DNA from: Meridianimarinicoccus zhengii
GTDB lineage: Bacteria; Pseudomonadota; Alphaproteobacteria; Rhodobacterales; Rhodobacteraceae
Assembly (NCBI RefSeq): GCF_003254465.1
Contig: NZ_QDFI01000006.1
Location: 1 to 64,000, forward strand
Length of the DNA: 64,000 nucleotides
Direction: 5' to 3'
Below the pieces are notes generated by a model. That model had not been told where the DNA came from. It did not search any database and worked only from the letters and a program-made list of their open reading frames with translations. The position numbers were made by a program, and so were the translations under genes. Positions 9,008 through 18,418 of this stretch are shown in pieces; positions within the stretch are counted from its first letter, which is position 1, and each line of letters starts with the position of its first letter.

Positions 9008-10708
9008 ATGTCGCAGCTGATCGTGCCCGCCGAGGTCGAGGGACCGGTTCTCGTGTGCGACGAGGGGCTGAGTGTCTGGGGCGGGGTGGACCCGGTCACG
9101 GGCCGGATCATCGACGCGCACCACCCCCAGCAGGGTGAATCGCTGGCGGGCTGCGTGGTGCTGATGCCCACCTCGCGCGGGTCCTGCACAGGCAGCGGCG
9201 TGCTGTTGGGGCTGGCCTTTGCCGGGGCCGCACCCGCCGCGCTGGTGTTCCGCGAGGGCGAAGATATCCTGACGCTGGGCGCGCTGGTGGCACAGCGGCT
9301 CTTCGGGCACGGGATCGCGGTGCTGCGCCTGTCCGGGGCGGATTACGACCGGCTGGCGCGGGAACCGCGCGCCACGATCACGGGCCACCGGCTGCACGCC
9401 GGGGCGTTCGATCTGCCGCTGAACCTGGTCGATCCCGACACATTGACCCTTACCGATACCGACCGGGCTTTCCTGAACGGCGATCATGGCGAGGCCGCGC
9501 GCATCGCCATGGACATCATCGCCACCATGGCCGCAGCACAGGGCGCGCGCCGCCTGACCGATGTGACCCGCGTGCATATCGACGGCTGCATCTATGCCAG
9601 TCCGGCGTTCCTGACCTTCGCCCGCGCCATGGCGGATCGCGGCGGGCGCGTGCGGGTGCCTACGACCATGAACGCGATCTCGGTGGACCACGCCAACTGG
9701 CGCGCGCAGGGCGTGGCCGAGGATTTCGGCGGACCCGCCAGCGCGCTGGCCGACGCCTATGTCGAGATGGGCGCGCGGCCCAGCTTCACCTGCGCGCCCT
9801 ATCTGCTCGAAGACAAGCCTTCGGCGGGCGAAGACATTGCCTGGGCCGAAAGCAACGCGGTGATCTATGCCAATTCGGTGCTGGGCGCGCGCACCGTCAA
9901 ACACGCCGATTTCATGGACCTGTGCATCGCGCTGACGGGCCGGGCTGCACTGGCGGGCGTGTACCTGCCCGAGAACCGCACGCCCCGGCGGATCATCGAC
10001 GTCACCGTTCCACACGGCATCGACGACGCGTTCTGGCCCATGCTCGGCTGGCTGATCGGGCAGGCCGCACCCGACCGCATCCCGCTGATCCGGGGGCTGG
10101 AAAGACTGAGCCCCACCGCCGACGACCTGAAGGCGCTCTGCGCCGCCTATGGCACGACCTCGGCTTCGCCCATGCTGCATGTCGCGGGTCACACGCCCGA
10201 GGCGGACACCCCGCCCGAACCCGGTGCCGATACCGTGGCGATCGGCCCGGACGATTTCGCCCGCGCGTGGGCCGGGTTCAACGACGCGCCGAACAAGGTG
10301 GACCTCGTGGCGCTGGGAAGCCCGCATTTCTCCGCCACCGAATGCGCGGCCTTCGCCGAGTTGATGGATGGCCACCACGTCCACCCTGACGTGGCGACGA
10401 TCATCACGTTGGGGCGCGGCACGCACACCGCCATCGCGGCCAACGGGGTGCTGGCACGGCTGGCGGCGGCGGGCGTGACCGTCGTCCCCGACCTTTGCTG
10501 GTGTTCGATCTCGGAACCCGTATTCCCGCCCTCGGCCCGCGTACTGATGACCAATTCCGGAAAGTACGCCCATTACGCGCCGGGTCTAAGCGACCGCGCC
10601 GTGCGTTTCGGATCGCTGGCCCATTGCGCCGACGCGGCCCGCACGGGCCGCGCGCCGCAGCACCCGCCCGCGTGGATCGCGCCTGCCACCGCCAACGCCG
10701 CCCCCTGA
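9008..10708 (+). CDS. Aconitase X, single-chain type (probable cis-3-hydroxy-L-proline dehydratase)
   Basis: A 566-residue aconitase X. The swivelling small domain (about 1-135, with the signature [15 protein letters not shown]) is fused in front of the large catalytic domain (about 150-560, ending with [12 protein letters not shown] and [12 protein letters not shown]). In archaea the two parts are separate subunits. Characterised bacterial aconitase X proteins near proline-racemase homologues dehydrate cis-3-hydroxy-L-proline to pyrroline-2-carboxylate. That matches the reductase across the divergent promoter. The ATG was chosen because it follows GAAAGGA and starts the conserved domain; upstream in-frame sequence is the promoter region. 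Confidence 0.88.
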   Translation: MSQLIVPAEVEGPVLVCDEGLSVWGGVDPVTGRIIDAHHPQQGESLAGCVVLMPTSRGSCTGSGVLLGLAFAGAAPAALVFREGEDILTLGALVAQRLFGHGIAVLRLSGADYDRLAREPRATITGHRLHAGAFDLPLNLVDPDTLTLTDTDRAFLNGDHGEAARIAMDIIATMAAAQGARRLTDVTRVHIDGCIYASPAFLTFARAMADRGGRVRVPTTMNAISVDHANWRAQGVAEDFGGPASALADAYVEMGARPSFTCAPYLLEDKPSAGEDIAWAESNAVIYANSVLGARTVKHADFMDLCIALTGRAALAGVYLPENRTPRRIIDVTVPHGIDDAFWPMLGWLIGQAAPDRIPLIRGLERLSPTADDLKALCAAYGTTSASPMLHVAGHTPEADTPPEPGADTVAIGPDDFARAWAGFNDAPNKVDLVALGSPHFSATECAAFAELMDGHHVHPDVATIITLGRGTHTAIAANGVLARLAAAGVTVVPDLCWCSISEPVFPPSARVLMTNSGKYAHYAPGLSDRAVRFGSLAHCADAARTGRAPQHPPAWIAPATANAAP

Positions 10709-10730
10709 CCCGTTCGACAAGGAGACCCCC

Positions 10731-11690
10731 ATGAACACCGATGTCTTCCACGGCACCATCCCCGCCCTGCTGACTCCCTGCACGGCGGACCGCCAGCCCG
10801 ATTTCGACGCCCTCGTGCGCAAGGGACAGGAAATGGTCGCGGCGGGCATGTCCGGCGTGGTCTATTGCGGCTCCTGCGGCGACTGGCCCCTTCTGACCGA
10901 CGCGCAGCGGATGGAAGGCGTGGAGCGCCTGACCGCTGCCGGCGTGCCGGTGATCGTCGGCACCGGGGCGATCAACACGCCATCGGCCGTGGCCCATGCC
11001 GCCCATGCGCAGAAGGTCGGCGCGGCGGGGCTCATGGTCATCCCGCGCGTGCTGTCGCGGGGCCTGTCGGTCGCCGCGCAGCACAACCATTTCAAGGCTA
11101 TCCTGGAGGCTGCCCCGGACGTGCCCGCGATCATCTACAACAGCCCCTATTACGGCTACACCACCAAGGCGGACCTGTTCTTCGCCCTGCGCGACGCGCA
11201 CAAGAACCTGATCGGGTTCAAGGAATTCGGCGGCAAGGACGACCTCAGCTACGCCGCCGAGCACATCACCCACCGCGATGACGACGTGATCCTGATGGTC
11301 GGCGTGGATACCGAGGTCTATCACGGCTTCGTCAAATGCGGCGCCGTGGGCGCGATCACTGGCATCGGCACGATCTTCCCCAAGGAAACGCTCTTGCAGG
11401 TCGCCCTGTCGCGCCGCGCCGCCCAGGGCGACGCCGAGGCTGACCAGCGCGCGCGCGAGCTGGAAAACGCGTTCTCCGTGCTGGCGAAGTTCGACGAGGG
11501 CGTGGACCTCGTCCTCTATTTCAAGCATCTCATGGTGCTGAAGGGGCACGAGGAATATCGGCTGAACCTGCTGGAAACCGACGCGCTGTCGCCGTCGCAG
11601 GCGCGCTTCTGCGAGGCGCAGTTCCACCAGTTCAACCGCTGGTTCGCCGACTGGTCGAAACAGGGCGGGGTCATCGCCGCATGCATGTGA
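10731..11690 (+). CDS. DHDPS-family enzyme, probable pyrroline-4-hydroxy-2-carboxylate deaminase
   Basis: A 319-residue member of the DHDPS family with both canonical active-site residues: Tyr in IIYNSPYYG (about 140) and Schiff-base Lys in IGFKEFGGKD (about 165). The CGSCGDWPLL segment replaces the GTTGE motif of true DapA. In hydroxyproline pathways a DHDPS-family enzyme deaminates pyrroline-4-hydroxy-2-carboxylate to 2-oxoglutarate semialdehyde and ammonia. The neighbours, an epimerase and a D-amino-acid dehydrogenase, are the two preceding steps, so this role is likely. Its end overlaps the next start by 10 bases. RBS AAGGAGA precedes the ATG. Confidence 0.85.
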   Translation: MNTDVFHGTIPALLTPCTADRQPDFDALVRKGQEMVAAGMSGVVYCGSCGDWPLLTDAQRMEGVERLTAAGVPVIVGTGAINTPSAVAHAAHAQKVGAAGLMVIPRVLSRGLSVAAQHNHFKAILEAAPDVPAIIYNSPYYGYTTKADLFFALRDAHKNLIGFKEFGGKDDLSYAAEHITHRDDDVILMVGVDTEVYHGFVKCGAVGAITGIGTIFPKETLLQVALSRRAAQGDAEADQRARELENAFSVLAKFDEGVDLVLYFKHLMVLKGHEEYRLNLLETDALSPSQARFCEAQFHQFNRWFADWSKQGGVIAACM

Positions 11691-12595
11691 TAGACAGCCA
11701 CACCGGGGGGGAGCCGACGCGGGTGATCCTGTCGGGCGGGCCGGATCTCGGGTCCGGGCCGCTGGCCGACCGCGCCCGCAGGCTGGCCGAGGATCATGCC
11801 GATTTCATCCGCGCCGTCGCGGCCGAACCGCGCGGGCAGGTCGCCATGGTCTGCGCGCTGCTGGTCGAACCCGTGGACCCGGGCTGCGCAGCGGGCGTCA
11901 TCTATTTCGACGCGGCCGAGGTGCTGGGCATGTGCGGCCACGGCACCATCGGACTTGCCGTGACGCTGGTACATATGGGCCGGATCGCGCCCGGTACCCA
12001 CCGGATCGACACGCCGGTTGGACCGGTCGGCGTGGTGCTGCACGACGCCCATACCGTTACCGTGACCAACGTGGAAAGCCGCCGGATCACCGCAGGGCTG
12101 ACGGTCGACGTGCCGGGGCTCGGCCCGGTGACGGGCGACGTGGCCTACGGGGGCAACCTCTTCTTCATCGTCGACCCGTCCCCCCTGCCCGTCGATCCGG
12201 CCAATATCCGCGCGCTCACCGACGCGGGCATCGCCGTGCGCGCGGCGGTCCATGCCGCCGGATCGCCCGTCGATCACGTCATCTTCCACGGCCCCGCCGT
12301 GAGCGAAACGGACCACGGGCGCAGCTTCGTGCTGTGCCCCGACGACGCCTATGACCGCTCCCCCTGCGGGACGGGCTGTTCGGCGCGGCTCGCCTGCCTC
12401 GCCGCCGACGGGAAGCTCGCCGAAGGAACCGAGATCGTGCAGCACAGCATCATCGGCAGCAGCTACCGGCTGTCGTGGCGTCCCGGCCCCACCGGGGGCG
12501 TGATCCCCTCCATCACGGGGCAGGCCCATGTCATGGCCGAGGCGACGCTGATCTTCGACCCCGCAGACCCATTCCGGGACGGCATCCCGGCTTGA
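11681..12595 (+). CDS. 4-hydroxyproline 2-epimerase (proline racemase family)
   Basis: A 304-residue proline-racemase-fold enzyme with two catalytic cysteines: MCGHGTIGLAV (about residue 86) and DRSPCGTGCSA (about 228). The Cys/Cys pair marks epimerases and racemases, as opposed to Cys/Thr trans-3-hydroxyproline dehydratases. It should convert trans-4-hydroxy-L-proline to cis-4-hydroxy-D-proline, the substrate of the downstream FAD dehydrogenase. It overlaps genes on both sides (ten bases before, TTGA after), so the operon is translationally coupled. Confidence 0.88.
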   Translation: MHVIDSHTGGEPTRVILSGGPDLGSGPLADRARRLAEDHADFIRAVAAEPRGQVAMVCALLVEPVDPGCAAGVIYFDAAEVLGMCGHGTIGLAVTLVHMGRIAPGTHRIDTPVGPVGVVLHDAHTVTVTNVESRRITAGLTVDVPGLGPVTGDVAYGGNLFFIVDPSPLPVDPANIRALTDAGIAVRAAVHAAGSPVDHVIFHGPAVSETDHGRSFVLCPDDAYDRSPCGTGCSARLACLAADGKLAEGTEIVQHSIIGSSYRLSWRPGPTGGVIPSITGQAHVMAEATLIFDPADPFRDGIPA

Positions 12596-13836
12596 CTTAC
12601 GCACCTGATATCACCGTCATCGGCGCGGGTATCGTCGGTGTGACCACGGCCTTCGCACTCCAGAACGCGGGCCACCGGGTCACGCTGATCGACCGCAAGG
12701 GCGTCGCGGCAGAAGCCTCCCGCGGCAATGCCGGGGCCTTCGCCTTCAGCGATATCGAACCGCTGGCCGCGCCGGGCATCATGCGCCGCGCGCCGCGCTG
12801 GCTGCTGGATCCGCTGGGTCCGCTGTCGATCCGGCCCGCCTATGCGCTGCAGATCGCGCCTTGGATGTGGCGTTTCTGGCGCGCGTCCCGGCCCGGCCGC
12901 CATACCGCCGCCATCGCGGCACAGGCGAGCCTGATGGACCTGTCGCGCGAAGCACTCGAACGCCTGATCCCAGCGGTGTCGGGCGAGCCGCTGATGCGTC
13001 GCGAGGGCCAGTTGCAGTTGTACGACAGCGCGGCCAGCTACCGGGCCGCCCTGCCCGCATGGGAAGCGCGCCGCGCCCATGGCATCCCGTTCGACCTGCT
13101 GGAAAGCCCCGGCGCGCTGGCCGAGATCCAGCCCGGCCTCAGCCCGCGTTTCACCCATGGCGGCTACACGCCCACATGGATGAACACGGTGGACCCGGCG
13201 CGCTGGACGGACCACCTCGCCCGCGCGTTCACCGATGCCGGCGGGCGGATCGACACAGCGGATGTGCGCGCCCTGCGGCAGACGGGCGACGGGGTGGAGA
13301 TCACCACCGCCGATGGCACGCGCCGCGCCGCGCAGGTCGTCGTGGCGGCCGGGGCGTGGTCGCACCGGCTGGCCGCAACGCTGGGCGACCGCATCCCGCT
13401 GGAAACCGAGCGCGGCTACAACACGACCTTTCCGACCGCGAGCTTCGATGTCCGCACGCACCTGACCTTTGCCGATCACGGCTTCGTCGTGTCGCGGATC
13501 GGGGACGGGCTGCGGGTCGGCGGCGCAGTCGAACTGGGAGGGCTGGAGCTTCCGCCGAACATGCGCCGCGCCGAAACGCTGGTGAAGAAAACCGCAACGT
13601 TCCTGCCCGGTTTCGATCCGGCGGGCGGCGCGCAATGGATGGGGTTCCGCCCGTCCCTGCCCGACAGCCTGCCGGTGATCGGGCGCGCGCCGGGTGCGCC
13701 CGCGGTGATATACGCCTTCGGGCACGGGCATCTGGGGCTGACCCAATCCGCGGGCACCGCAGAACTGGTCACCGCACTGGCCGACCGGCGCGACCCGGAA
13801 ATCCCGCTCGCCCCATTCGCACCGACGCGGTTCTAG
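12592..13836 (+). CDS. FAD-dependent D-amino acid dehydrogenase-like oxidoreductase (D-hydroxyproline dehydrogenase)
   Basis: A 414-residue DadA-type flavoprotein. The N-terminal Rossmann motif VIGAGIVGVTTAFAL binds FAD and the C-terminal GFRPSLPDSLPVIGRAP segment is typical of the DAO family. It would oxidise cis-4-hydroxy-D-proline from the epimerase to pyrroline-4-hydroxy-2-carboxylate, passing electrons to the respiratory chain. The start is a TTG overlapping the preceding stop (TTGA); no nearer ATG preserves the FAD motif. Single-subunit type, unlike the multi-subunit hydroxyproline dehydrogenases of some pseudomonads. Confidence 0.87.
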   Translation: MTYAPDITVIGAGIVGVTTAFALQNAGHRVTLIDRKGVAAEASRGNAGAFAFSDIEPLAAPGIMRRAPRWLLDPLGPLSIRPAYALQIAPWMWRFWRASRPGRHTAAIAAQASLMDLSREALERLIPAVSGEPLMRREGQLQLYDSAASYRAALPAWEARRAHGIPFDLLESPGALAEIQPGLSPRFTHGGYTPTWMNTVDPARWTDHLARAFTDAGGRIDTADVRALRQTGDGVEITTADGTRRAAQVVVAAGAWSHRLAATLGDRIPLETERGYNTTFPTASFDVRTHLTFADHGFVVSRIGDGLRVGGAVELGGLELPPNMRRAETLVKKTATFLPGFDPAGGAQWMGFRPSLPDSLPVIGRAPGAPAVIYAFGHGHLGLTQSAGTAELVTALADRRDPEIPLAPFAPTRF

Positions 13837-13860
13837 GCCGCGATCAGACGATCCGCGGCC
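13836..13860. terminator. Candidate bidirectional terminator between convergent genes
   Basis: GGCCGCGATC and GATCCGCGGCC form a stem with one bulged base and a 4-base AGAC loop. It sits exactly where the FAD dehydrogenase and the convergent proline-racemase homologue end, overlapping both stop regions. There is no T-run, so intrinsic termination would be weak. It may instead protect the 3' ends. Confidence 0.45.
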
Positions 13861-14875
13861 AGGTGTCGGACAGCCGATAGCCGCCCGGCCACGGGTCGTC
13901 CGGGTCCAGCATGTGCTGGTGCGTCCCCGTTACCCAGGCGCGTCCGCTGATCTCGGGCCGGATCGCCGCCTGCCCGCCCACATGCGCGGCGCCCAGGATA
14001 CGACCGGTGAATTCGGACCCGATGATCGACACCCCAGTGAACCGGTCATCCGGCCCCATCTCGCCGCGCGCCGACAGGATCGCCATGCGCGCCGACACCG
14101 CCGTGCCCGTGGGCGAGCGGTCCAGCTTGCCGGGCTGGATCGCCACCACCGATTGCGCCCGCAAGTCGTGCCCATCCCGGTCGATCGGCCCCGCGAACAT
14201 GCAGAACGAATGATGCGCCCAGTCGGGCCGCTCCGGGTGCTCGAACCGCAACTGCGCGTTGGCGGCATTTGTGATCCGCACGCCCAGCTCGGCAAGTTCG
14301 CGCGCGCGGTCGGGCACCAGATCGACCCCCAGCGCGACCGGATCGACCACCACGAAACTGTCCCCGCCAAAGGCCGTGTCCACCGTGATCGTCCCCAGCC
14401 CCGGCACGTCCAGCGGCACGGCAAGGCGCGATGCGAAGGACGGCAGGTTCTCCACATGGATACGCACCGCCTTGCCGTTTGCGCAATCGGCGCGCACGCG
14501 CACCAGCCCGCCCGGCGCCTCCAGCACCAGATGGGTCACGGGTTCCTCCATCGGCAGGATGCCCGTATCCAGAAGCACCGTCGCCACGCAGATCGAGTTG
14601 GACCCCGACATGGGCGGCGTGTCCTCGGGTTCCATGATGATCCATGCCGCCTGCGCCTCGGGGTGTTTCGGCGGCACGAGCAGGTTCACATGGCGGAACA
14701 CACCGCCGCGCGGCTCGTTCAGCACGAAGCGGCGCAGGGTGTCGTCGGCGGCGATCCAGGCGCGCTGGTCCCAGATCGTGTCGCCGGGCGGCGGGGCCAC
14801 ACCGCCGGTGATGACATCGCCCACCTCCCCCTCGGCATGGGCGGACACGACATGGACGATACGGCTGCTGCGCAT
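13844..14875 (-). CDS. Proline racemase-family protein with Ser/Thr active-site pair
   Basis: A 343-residue protein of the proline racemase fold. The two catalytic positions are Ser in [12 protein letters not shown], where epimerases have CGH, and Thr in [11 protein letters not shown]. Cys/Cys enzymes epimerise and Cys/Thr enzymes dehydrate trans-3-hydroxyproline; a pair with no cysteine is unusual and its reaction cannot be assigned. By context it could dehydrate a hydroxyproline isomer. The start at codon [17 protein letters not shown] fits the family N-terminus; a start 20 codons upstream would run into the regulatory palindrome. It is divergent from a LysR gene, which probably controls it. 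Confidence 0.85.
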   Translation of the reverse strand: MRSSRIVHVVSAHAEGEVGDVITGGVAPPPGDTIWDQRAWIAADDTLRRFVLNEPRGGVFRHVNLLVPPKHPEAQAAWIIMEPEDTPPMSGSNSICVATVLLDTGILPMEEPVTHLVLEAPGGLVRVRADCANGKAVRIHVENLPSFASRLAVPLDVPGLGTITVDTAFGGDSFVVVDPVALGVDLVPDRARELAELGVRITNAANAQLRFEHPERPDWAHHSFCMFAGPIDRDGHDLRAQSVVAIQPGKLDRSPTGTAVSARMAILSARGEMGPDDRFTGVSIIGSEFTGRILGAAHVGGQAAIRPEISGRAWVTGTHQHMLDPDDPWPGGYRLSDTWPRIV

Positions 14876-14917
14876 GGAGGGGACCTTCCGGACGAGTGAC
14901 ACGGGATTGATTTCATG

Positions 14918-14938
14918 GGCTTGCGCGACGGGCAAGCC
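14918..14938. promoter_or_regulatory. Candidate LysR-type operator (divergent promoter)
   Basis: GGCTTGC and GCAAGCC are perfect 7-base arms around a 7-base spacer (GCGACGG). The site lies midway between the racemase homologue and the divergent LysR gene, the standard position for a LysR box. Its inner TTGC/GCAA half-sites recur in a tighter palindrome at 15936-15947, upstream of the next operon. Confidence 0.55.
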
Positions 14939-15003
14939 GGAAAGACGACCCCGGCCCCCGTGCCGTGCTATGCAGGCGGCAACACCCCGACCGGATTCCC
15001 GCC

Positions 15004-15903
15004 TTGACCCGCTACACCCTCGACCAGTTGCAAGCCTTCCTGACCGTCGTCCGGCTGGGCGGGGTGAACAAGGCCGCTGCCGCGCTGCACCTGTCGCAGC
15101 CCGCCGTCACCAGCCGCATCCGCAACCTCGAAGACACGATCGGCGCGCCGCTCTTCGACCGCGGCCCCGGCGGCATGCGCCTGACCAAGCGGGGCGAGTT
15201 GCTCGTCGGCCATGCCGAGGCCCATGAACGGCTGGCCCAGAATATCCAGCGCGACGTGATGGATCCCGCGGGCATCGAAGGCCGCCTGCGGCTTGGCGTG
15301 TCGGAAACCATAGCCCAAAGCTGGCTGCCCGCGCTCATCACCCGGCTCCATGCCGGCTACCCGCGGCTGGAGATCGAATTCAACGTGGACGTGTCGGTGC
15401 ACCTGCGGGACGCCCTGCTGGCGCGGGAAATCGACCTTGCCATACTGCTCGGCCCGGTGTCGGAGTTCTCCGTCGACAACGTGGACCTGCCGCCTTTCGC
15501 GCTCGGCTGGTATGCCGCCGGGTCGGCACCCGTGCCCGACGATCCGGCCGACTACCTGCGCAAGCCGGTGCTCAGCTACGCGCGCAACACGCGGCCCTAT
15601 CGCGAACTGAAGGCAGCACTTCACGCGCTGCGGGGAGAGGACGTGGCGATCTTCCCGTCCTCGTCCCTGTCGGCCTGTTTCCGGCTGGTGGAAAGCGACC
15701 TGGGCGTCGCCGCGCTGCCCGTGGCGCTGGCGCGCGACTGGGTGGCGGAGGGGCGCATCCAGCCCTTCGATCCGGGCTTCATCCCCGTGCCGCTGCGCTT
15801 CACCGCCAGCTATCTCGGTGAAGGCCGCCGCCATATCGAAGAACAGGCCGCCGCCATCGCGCAGGAGGTGGCCAAAACCTACGCACGCACGGAAGGGGTA
15901 TAG
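15004..15903 (+). CDS. LysR-family transcriptional regulator
   Basis: A 299-residue LysR protein. The N-terminal winged HTH (about 3-62, [20 protein letters not shown] with [14 protein letters not shown]) precedes a periplasmic-binding-protein-like effector domain (about 90-290). The TTG start begins the HTH directly; an ATG 39 bases upstream is an alternative. Divergent orientation to the Ser/Thr racemase homologue, and the shared TTGC/GCAA elements on both sides of the gene, suggest it controls both that gene and the DUF1445-TRAP-pxp operon downstream. Confidence 0.88.
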   Translation: MTRYTLDQLQAFLTVVRLGGVNKAAAALHLSQPAVTSRIRNLEDTIGAPLFDRGPGGMRLTKRGELLVGHAEAHERLAQNIQRDVMDPAGIEGRLRLGVSETIAQSWLPALITRLHAGYPRLEIEFNVDVSVHLRDALLAREIDLAILLGPVSEFSVDNVDLPPFALGWYAAGSAPVPDDPADYLRKPVLSYARNTRPYRELKAALHALRGEDVAIFPSSSLSACFRLVESDLGVAALPVALARDWVAEGRIQPFDPGFIPVPLRFTASYLGEGRRHIEEQAAAIAQEVAKTYARTEGV

Positions 15904-15935
15904 AAAAATCCTATCCCGTGGACGCGAAACATTCG

Positions 15936-15947
15936 ATTTGCGCAAAT
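15936..15947. promoter_or_regulatory. Perfect 12-base palindrome upstream of the DUF1445-TRAP-pxp operon
   Basis: ATTTGCGCAAAT is perfectly self-complementary and lies in the short gap between the LysR stop and the DUF1445 start. It shares TTGC/GCAA half-sites with the LysR box candidate at 14918-14938, so the same regulator may bind here. Inferred from symmetry and position. Confidence 0.5.
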
Positions 15948-15993
15948 GCCCCCGCATCCCCCATCGTTAGGGGGATCATGAAAGGGGCAACCC

Positions 15994-16800
15994 ATGTCCT
16001 ATGCCCAACTCAGGCAGGCGGATCCCGCCACCCTGCGCCGCGCGATTCGCGACGGCGCCTATATGGGCCACACCGCCGGGCTGGCCCCCGGCTTCCTTCA
16101 GGCGAACCTCGTGATTCTGCCGGAAAGCCACGCGCTCGATTTCATGCGCTATTGCCACCGAAACCCGCGCCCCTGCCCTCTCGTGGGTGTGTCCGACACC
16201 GGCAGCCCGCGGATCGACGCGCTTGGCGATTTCGACCTGCGCCACGACCTGCCAGCCTATAACGTCTACCGCGACGGCGTGCTGGCGGACAGCACCACCG
16301 ATATCGCGGACCTGTGGCGCGACGATCTCGTGGCCTTCGCCCTGGGGTGTTCCTTCACCTTCGAGACGGCGTTGCAGGCCGCGGGCATCCCGCAATGGCA
16401 CATCGATAACGACCGCACCGTGCCGATGTTCCGCAGCAGCATCCCCACGGCCCCCGCCGGGCCATTCATGGGGCCGACCGTGGTCAGCATGCGTGCGATC
16501 CCCGAAGACCGGGTGGACGAGGCGCGCGCGATCTCGGCCCGTTTCCCCCATGCCCATGGCGCGCCGCTGCATGCGGGCGACCCTTCGGCCATCGGCATCA
16601 CCAACCTCGACCGCCCCGACTGGGGCGATCCGGCCCCGGTGCCCGCGGGTCATGTGCCGGTGTTCTGGGCCTGCGGGGTCACGCCGCAGGCCGCGATCAC
16701 CGCCGCGCGCCCGGCCTTCTGCATCACGCACAAACCCGGCCACATGCTGATCACCGACGTTCCCGACGACGCCGCGGCGCTCGACCCGGCACATCAATAA
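15994..16800 (+). CDS. DUF1445/YcsI-family putative hydro-lyase (D-glutamate cyclase-like)
   Basis: A 268-residue protein of the DUF1445 family, with the conserved LVGVSDTGSPRI, CSFTFETALQAAGIPQWHI and ITHKPGHMLITDVPD segments. In Bacillus subtilis the homologue ycsI sits with the 5-oxoprolinase genes, and the DUF1445 domain of mammalian DGLUCY converts D-glutamate to 5-oxo-D-proline. Here the gene leads an operon that ends with pxpBCA, which supports a role in feeding or removing 5-oxoproline. The precise reaction is not provable from sequence. RBS AAAGGGG precedes the ATG. Confidence 0.85.
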   Translation: MSYAQLRQADPATLRRAIRDGAYMGHTAGLAPGFLQANLVILPESHALDFMRYCHRNPRPCPLVGVSDTGSPRIDALGDFDLRHDLPAYNVYRDGVLADSTTDIADLWRDDLVAFALGCSFTFETALQAAGIPQWHIDNDRTVPMFRSSIPTAPAGPFMGPTVVSMRAIPEDRVDEARAISARFPHAHGAPLHAGDPSAIGITNLDRPDWGDPAPVPAGHVPVFWACGVTPQAAITAARPAFCITHKPGHMLITDVPDDAAALDPAHQ

Positions 16801-16823
16801 CCGACCCCAACAGGAGAAACACC

Positions 16824-17855
16824 ATGACTCGCACCTTCGCCCTTCTGGCCACCACCACGGCGCTGGCCACGCCGCTTTCCGCCGAAACCCTGTCCGTGGT
16901 CGGGTCCTGGTCCGGCCTGCCGCTGCATATCCAGCACGAGGCCCCGTTCTGGTCGGAAACCCTGCCTGCCGCGTCGGACGGCGGGATCGAGGTGGCGCTG
17001 ACCACCCACAACCAGATGAATCTCGGCGTGGGCGACGTCTACCGGCTGCTGGGCGACGGGGTCTATGACGTGGCCATGACCGTGGCCGATTACGCCGTCG
17101 CCGACGCGCCCGAGCTTGAAGGGCTGGACGTGCCGCTGCTGGCGATGACCGCCGCCGAGGCGCGGACCATGGTCGATGCCGCGCGCCCCATGGTGGCCGA
17201 CATCTTCGCGCAGCGGTTCAACGCCCATGTGCTCGCCATCGTGCCCTACCCGCCGCAGGTCGTGTTCTGCAACGCCGAGGTGAACAGCCTCGACGACCTT
17301 CAGGGTCTGAAGGTGCGCGGATCGGGCCGCATGACGGCCATGTTCCTCGAAGCGCTCGGCGCCGAAAGCGTCAATGTCAGCTTCTCCGAGGTGCCGGGCG
17401 CGCTCCAGCGCGGGGTGATCGATTGCGGCGTCACGGGCGCCGGGTCGGGCTACAGCGCGGGCTGGTGGGAGGTCTCCACCCATCTCATGCCGATCCCGCT
17501 GGGCGGCTGGGATTCCGTCGTCACGGCCATGAACATGGACCGTTGGAACAGCCTGAGCGCGGAACAGCAGGAGTTGATCCAGACCCGTCTGGCCGAGGAT
17601 TTCGAAACCCCCGTCTGGGCCGAAGCCGCGGGTGCGCTCGCCAATGACGTGGCCTGCCTGACCGGAACCGGCGACTGCGCCTCAGGCGAGACGCGCGACA
17701 TGGTTCTGGTCGAGGTGTCCGAGGCCGACATGGCCCGCGCCCGCGAGGTTCTGGAAACCCGCGTGCTGCCCGACTGGGCCGACCGCGCCGGTGACGACTG
17801 GGTCGCGCGCTGGAACGACAGCGTCGGTGCCGCCGTCGGCGTGACGGTCAACTGA
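16824..17855 (+). CDS. TRAP transporter solute-binding protein (DctP family)
   Basis: A 343-residue periplasmic binding protein with a short signal peptide (MTRTFALLATTTALATPLSA). The ligand-binding segment LQGLKVRGSGRMTAMFLEALG carries the conserved Arg. An extra loop near residues 275-290 holds two close cysteines (CLTGTGDC) that could form a disulfide. RBS AGGAGAAA precedes the ATG. Encoded between DUF1445 and the TRAP permeases and upstream of pxpBCA, so the likely ligand is 5-oxoproline, hydroxyproline or a related cyclic amino acid. Confidence 0.9.
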   Translation: MTRTFALLATTTALATPLSAETLSVVGSWSGLPLHIQHEAPFWSETLPAASDGGIEVALTTHNQMNLGVGDVYRLLGDGVYDVAMTVADYAVADAPELEGLDVPLLAMTAAEARTMVDAARPMVADIFAQRFNAHVLAIVPYPPQVVFCNAEVNSLDDLQGLKVRGSGRMTAMFLEALGAESVNVSFSEVPGALQRGVIDCGVTGAGSGYSAGWWEVSTHLMPIPLGGWDSVVTAMNMDRWNSLSAEQQELIQTRLAEDFETPVWAEAAGALANDVACLTGTGDCASGETRDMVLVEVSEADMARAREVLETRVLPDWADRAGDDWVARWNDSVGAAVGVTVN

Positions 17856-18418
17856 TGGCCGCCCCCGGCACGGCGCTGCAAGCGCTCGACATCCTGCGCC
17901 GCGTGAACCGCTGGATCGCCCTACTGGTGGGCGCGGGGCTTCTGGCCTGCGCGGGCGTGGTGATGCTCGATATCGGGCTGCGCCGTGCGGGGGGGTCGCT
18001 GGGCGGGACCGATGACATCTCTGGCTATGTCATGGCCATCGCCACAAGCTGGGGCATGGCCTTTGCCCTTCTGGAACTGGGCCATGTCCGCATCGACATC
18101 CTGCGCAGCCAGCTTCATGGGCGGCTGCGCGGGGTGCTGGATCTGGTGGCGCTGCTCGCACTGGCGGGCACCGTCAGCCTGATCGCGCTGCAATCCTGGC
18201 CGGTGCTGGCGCGGTCCATCGCCAATGACAGCCGGTCGAACTCCGCGCTCGAAACGCCGCTGGCGCTGGTGCAGGGGCCGTGGTTCGCGGGCTGGGTGTG
18301 GTTCGCGCTGACAGCGTGGGTCACGTTCCTCTGCGCACTGTGGATGGTGCTGCACCGCGACACGGACGCCGCCGAAGCCGCCATCGGCATGACATCCGAA
18401 GCGGAGACCGAGGCATGA
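17855..18418 (+). CDS. TRAP transporter small permease (DctQ family)
   Basis: A 187-residue membrane protein with four hydrophobic segments (about residues 22-44, 55-75, 92-112 and 144-166) and the GTDDISGYVMAIATSWGMAF stretch found in DctQ subunits. Its ATG overlaps the dctP stop (TGATG) and its stop overlaps the dctM start, so all three subunits are coupled. A short Asp/Glu-rich tail follows the last membrane segment. Confidence 0.9.
   Translation: MAAPGTALQALDILRRVNRWIALLVGAGLLACAGVVMLDIGLRRAGGSLGGTDDISGYVMAIATSWGMAFALLELGHVRIDILRSQLHGRLRGVLDLVALLALAGTVSLIALQSWPVLARSIANDSRSNSALETPLALVQGPWFAGWVWFALTAWVTFLCALWMVLHRDTDAAEAAIGMTSEAETEA

Noticed and set aside
10731-11690. Lysine-pathway dihydrodipicolinate synthase DapA
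   Set aside because: CGSCGDWPLL replaces the DapA GTTGE motif, and the neighbours are hydroxyproline enzymes.
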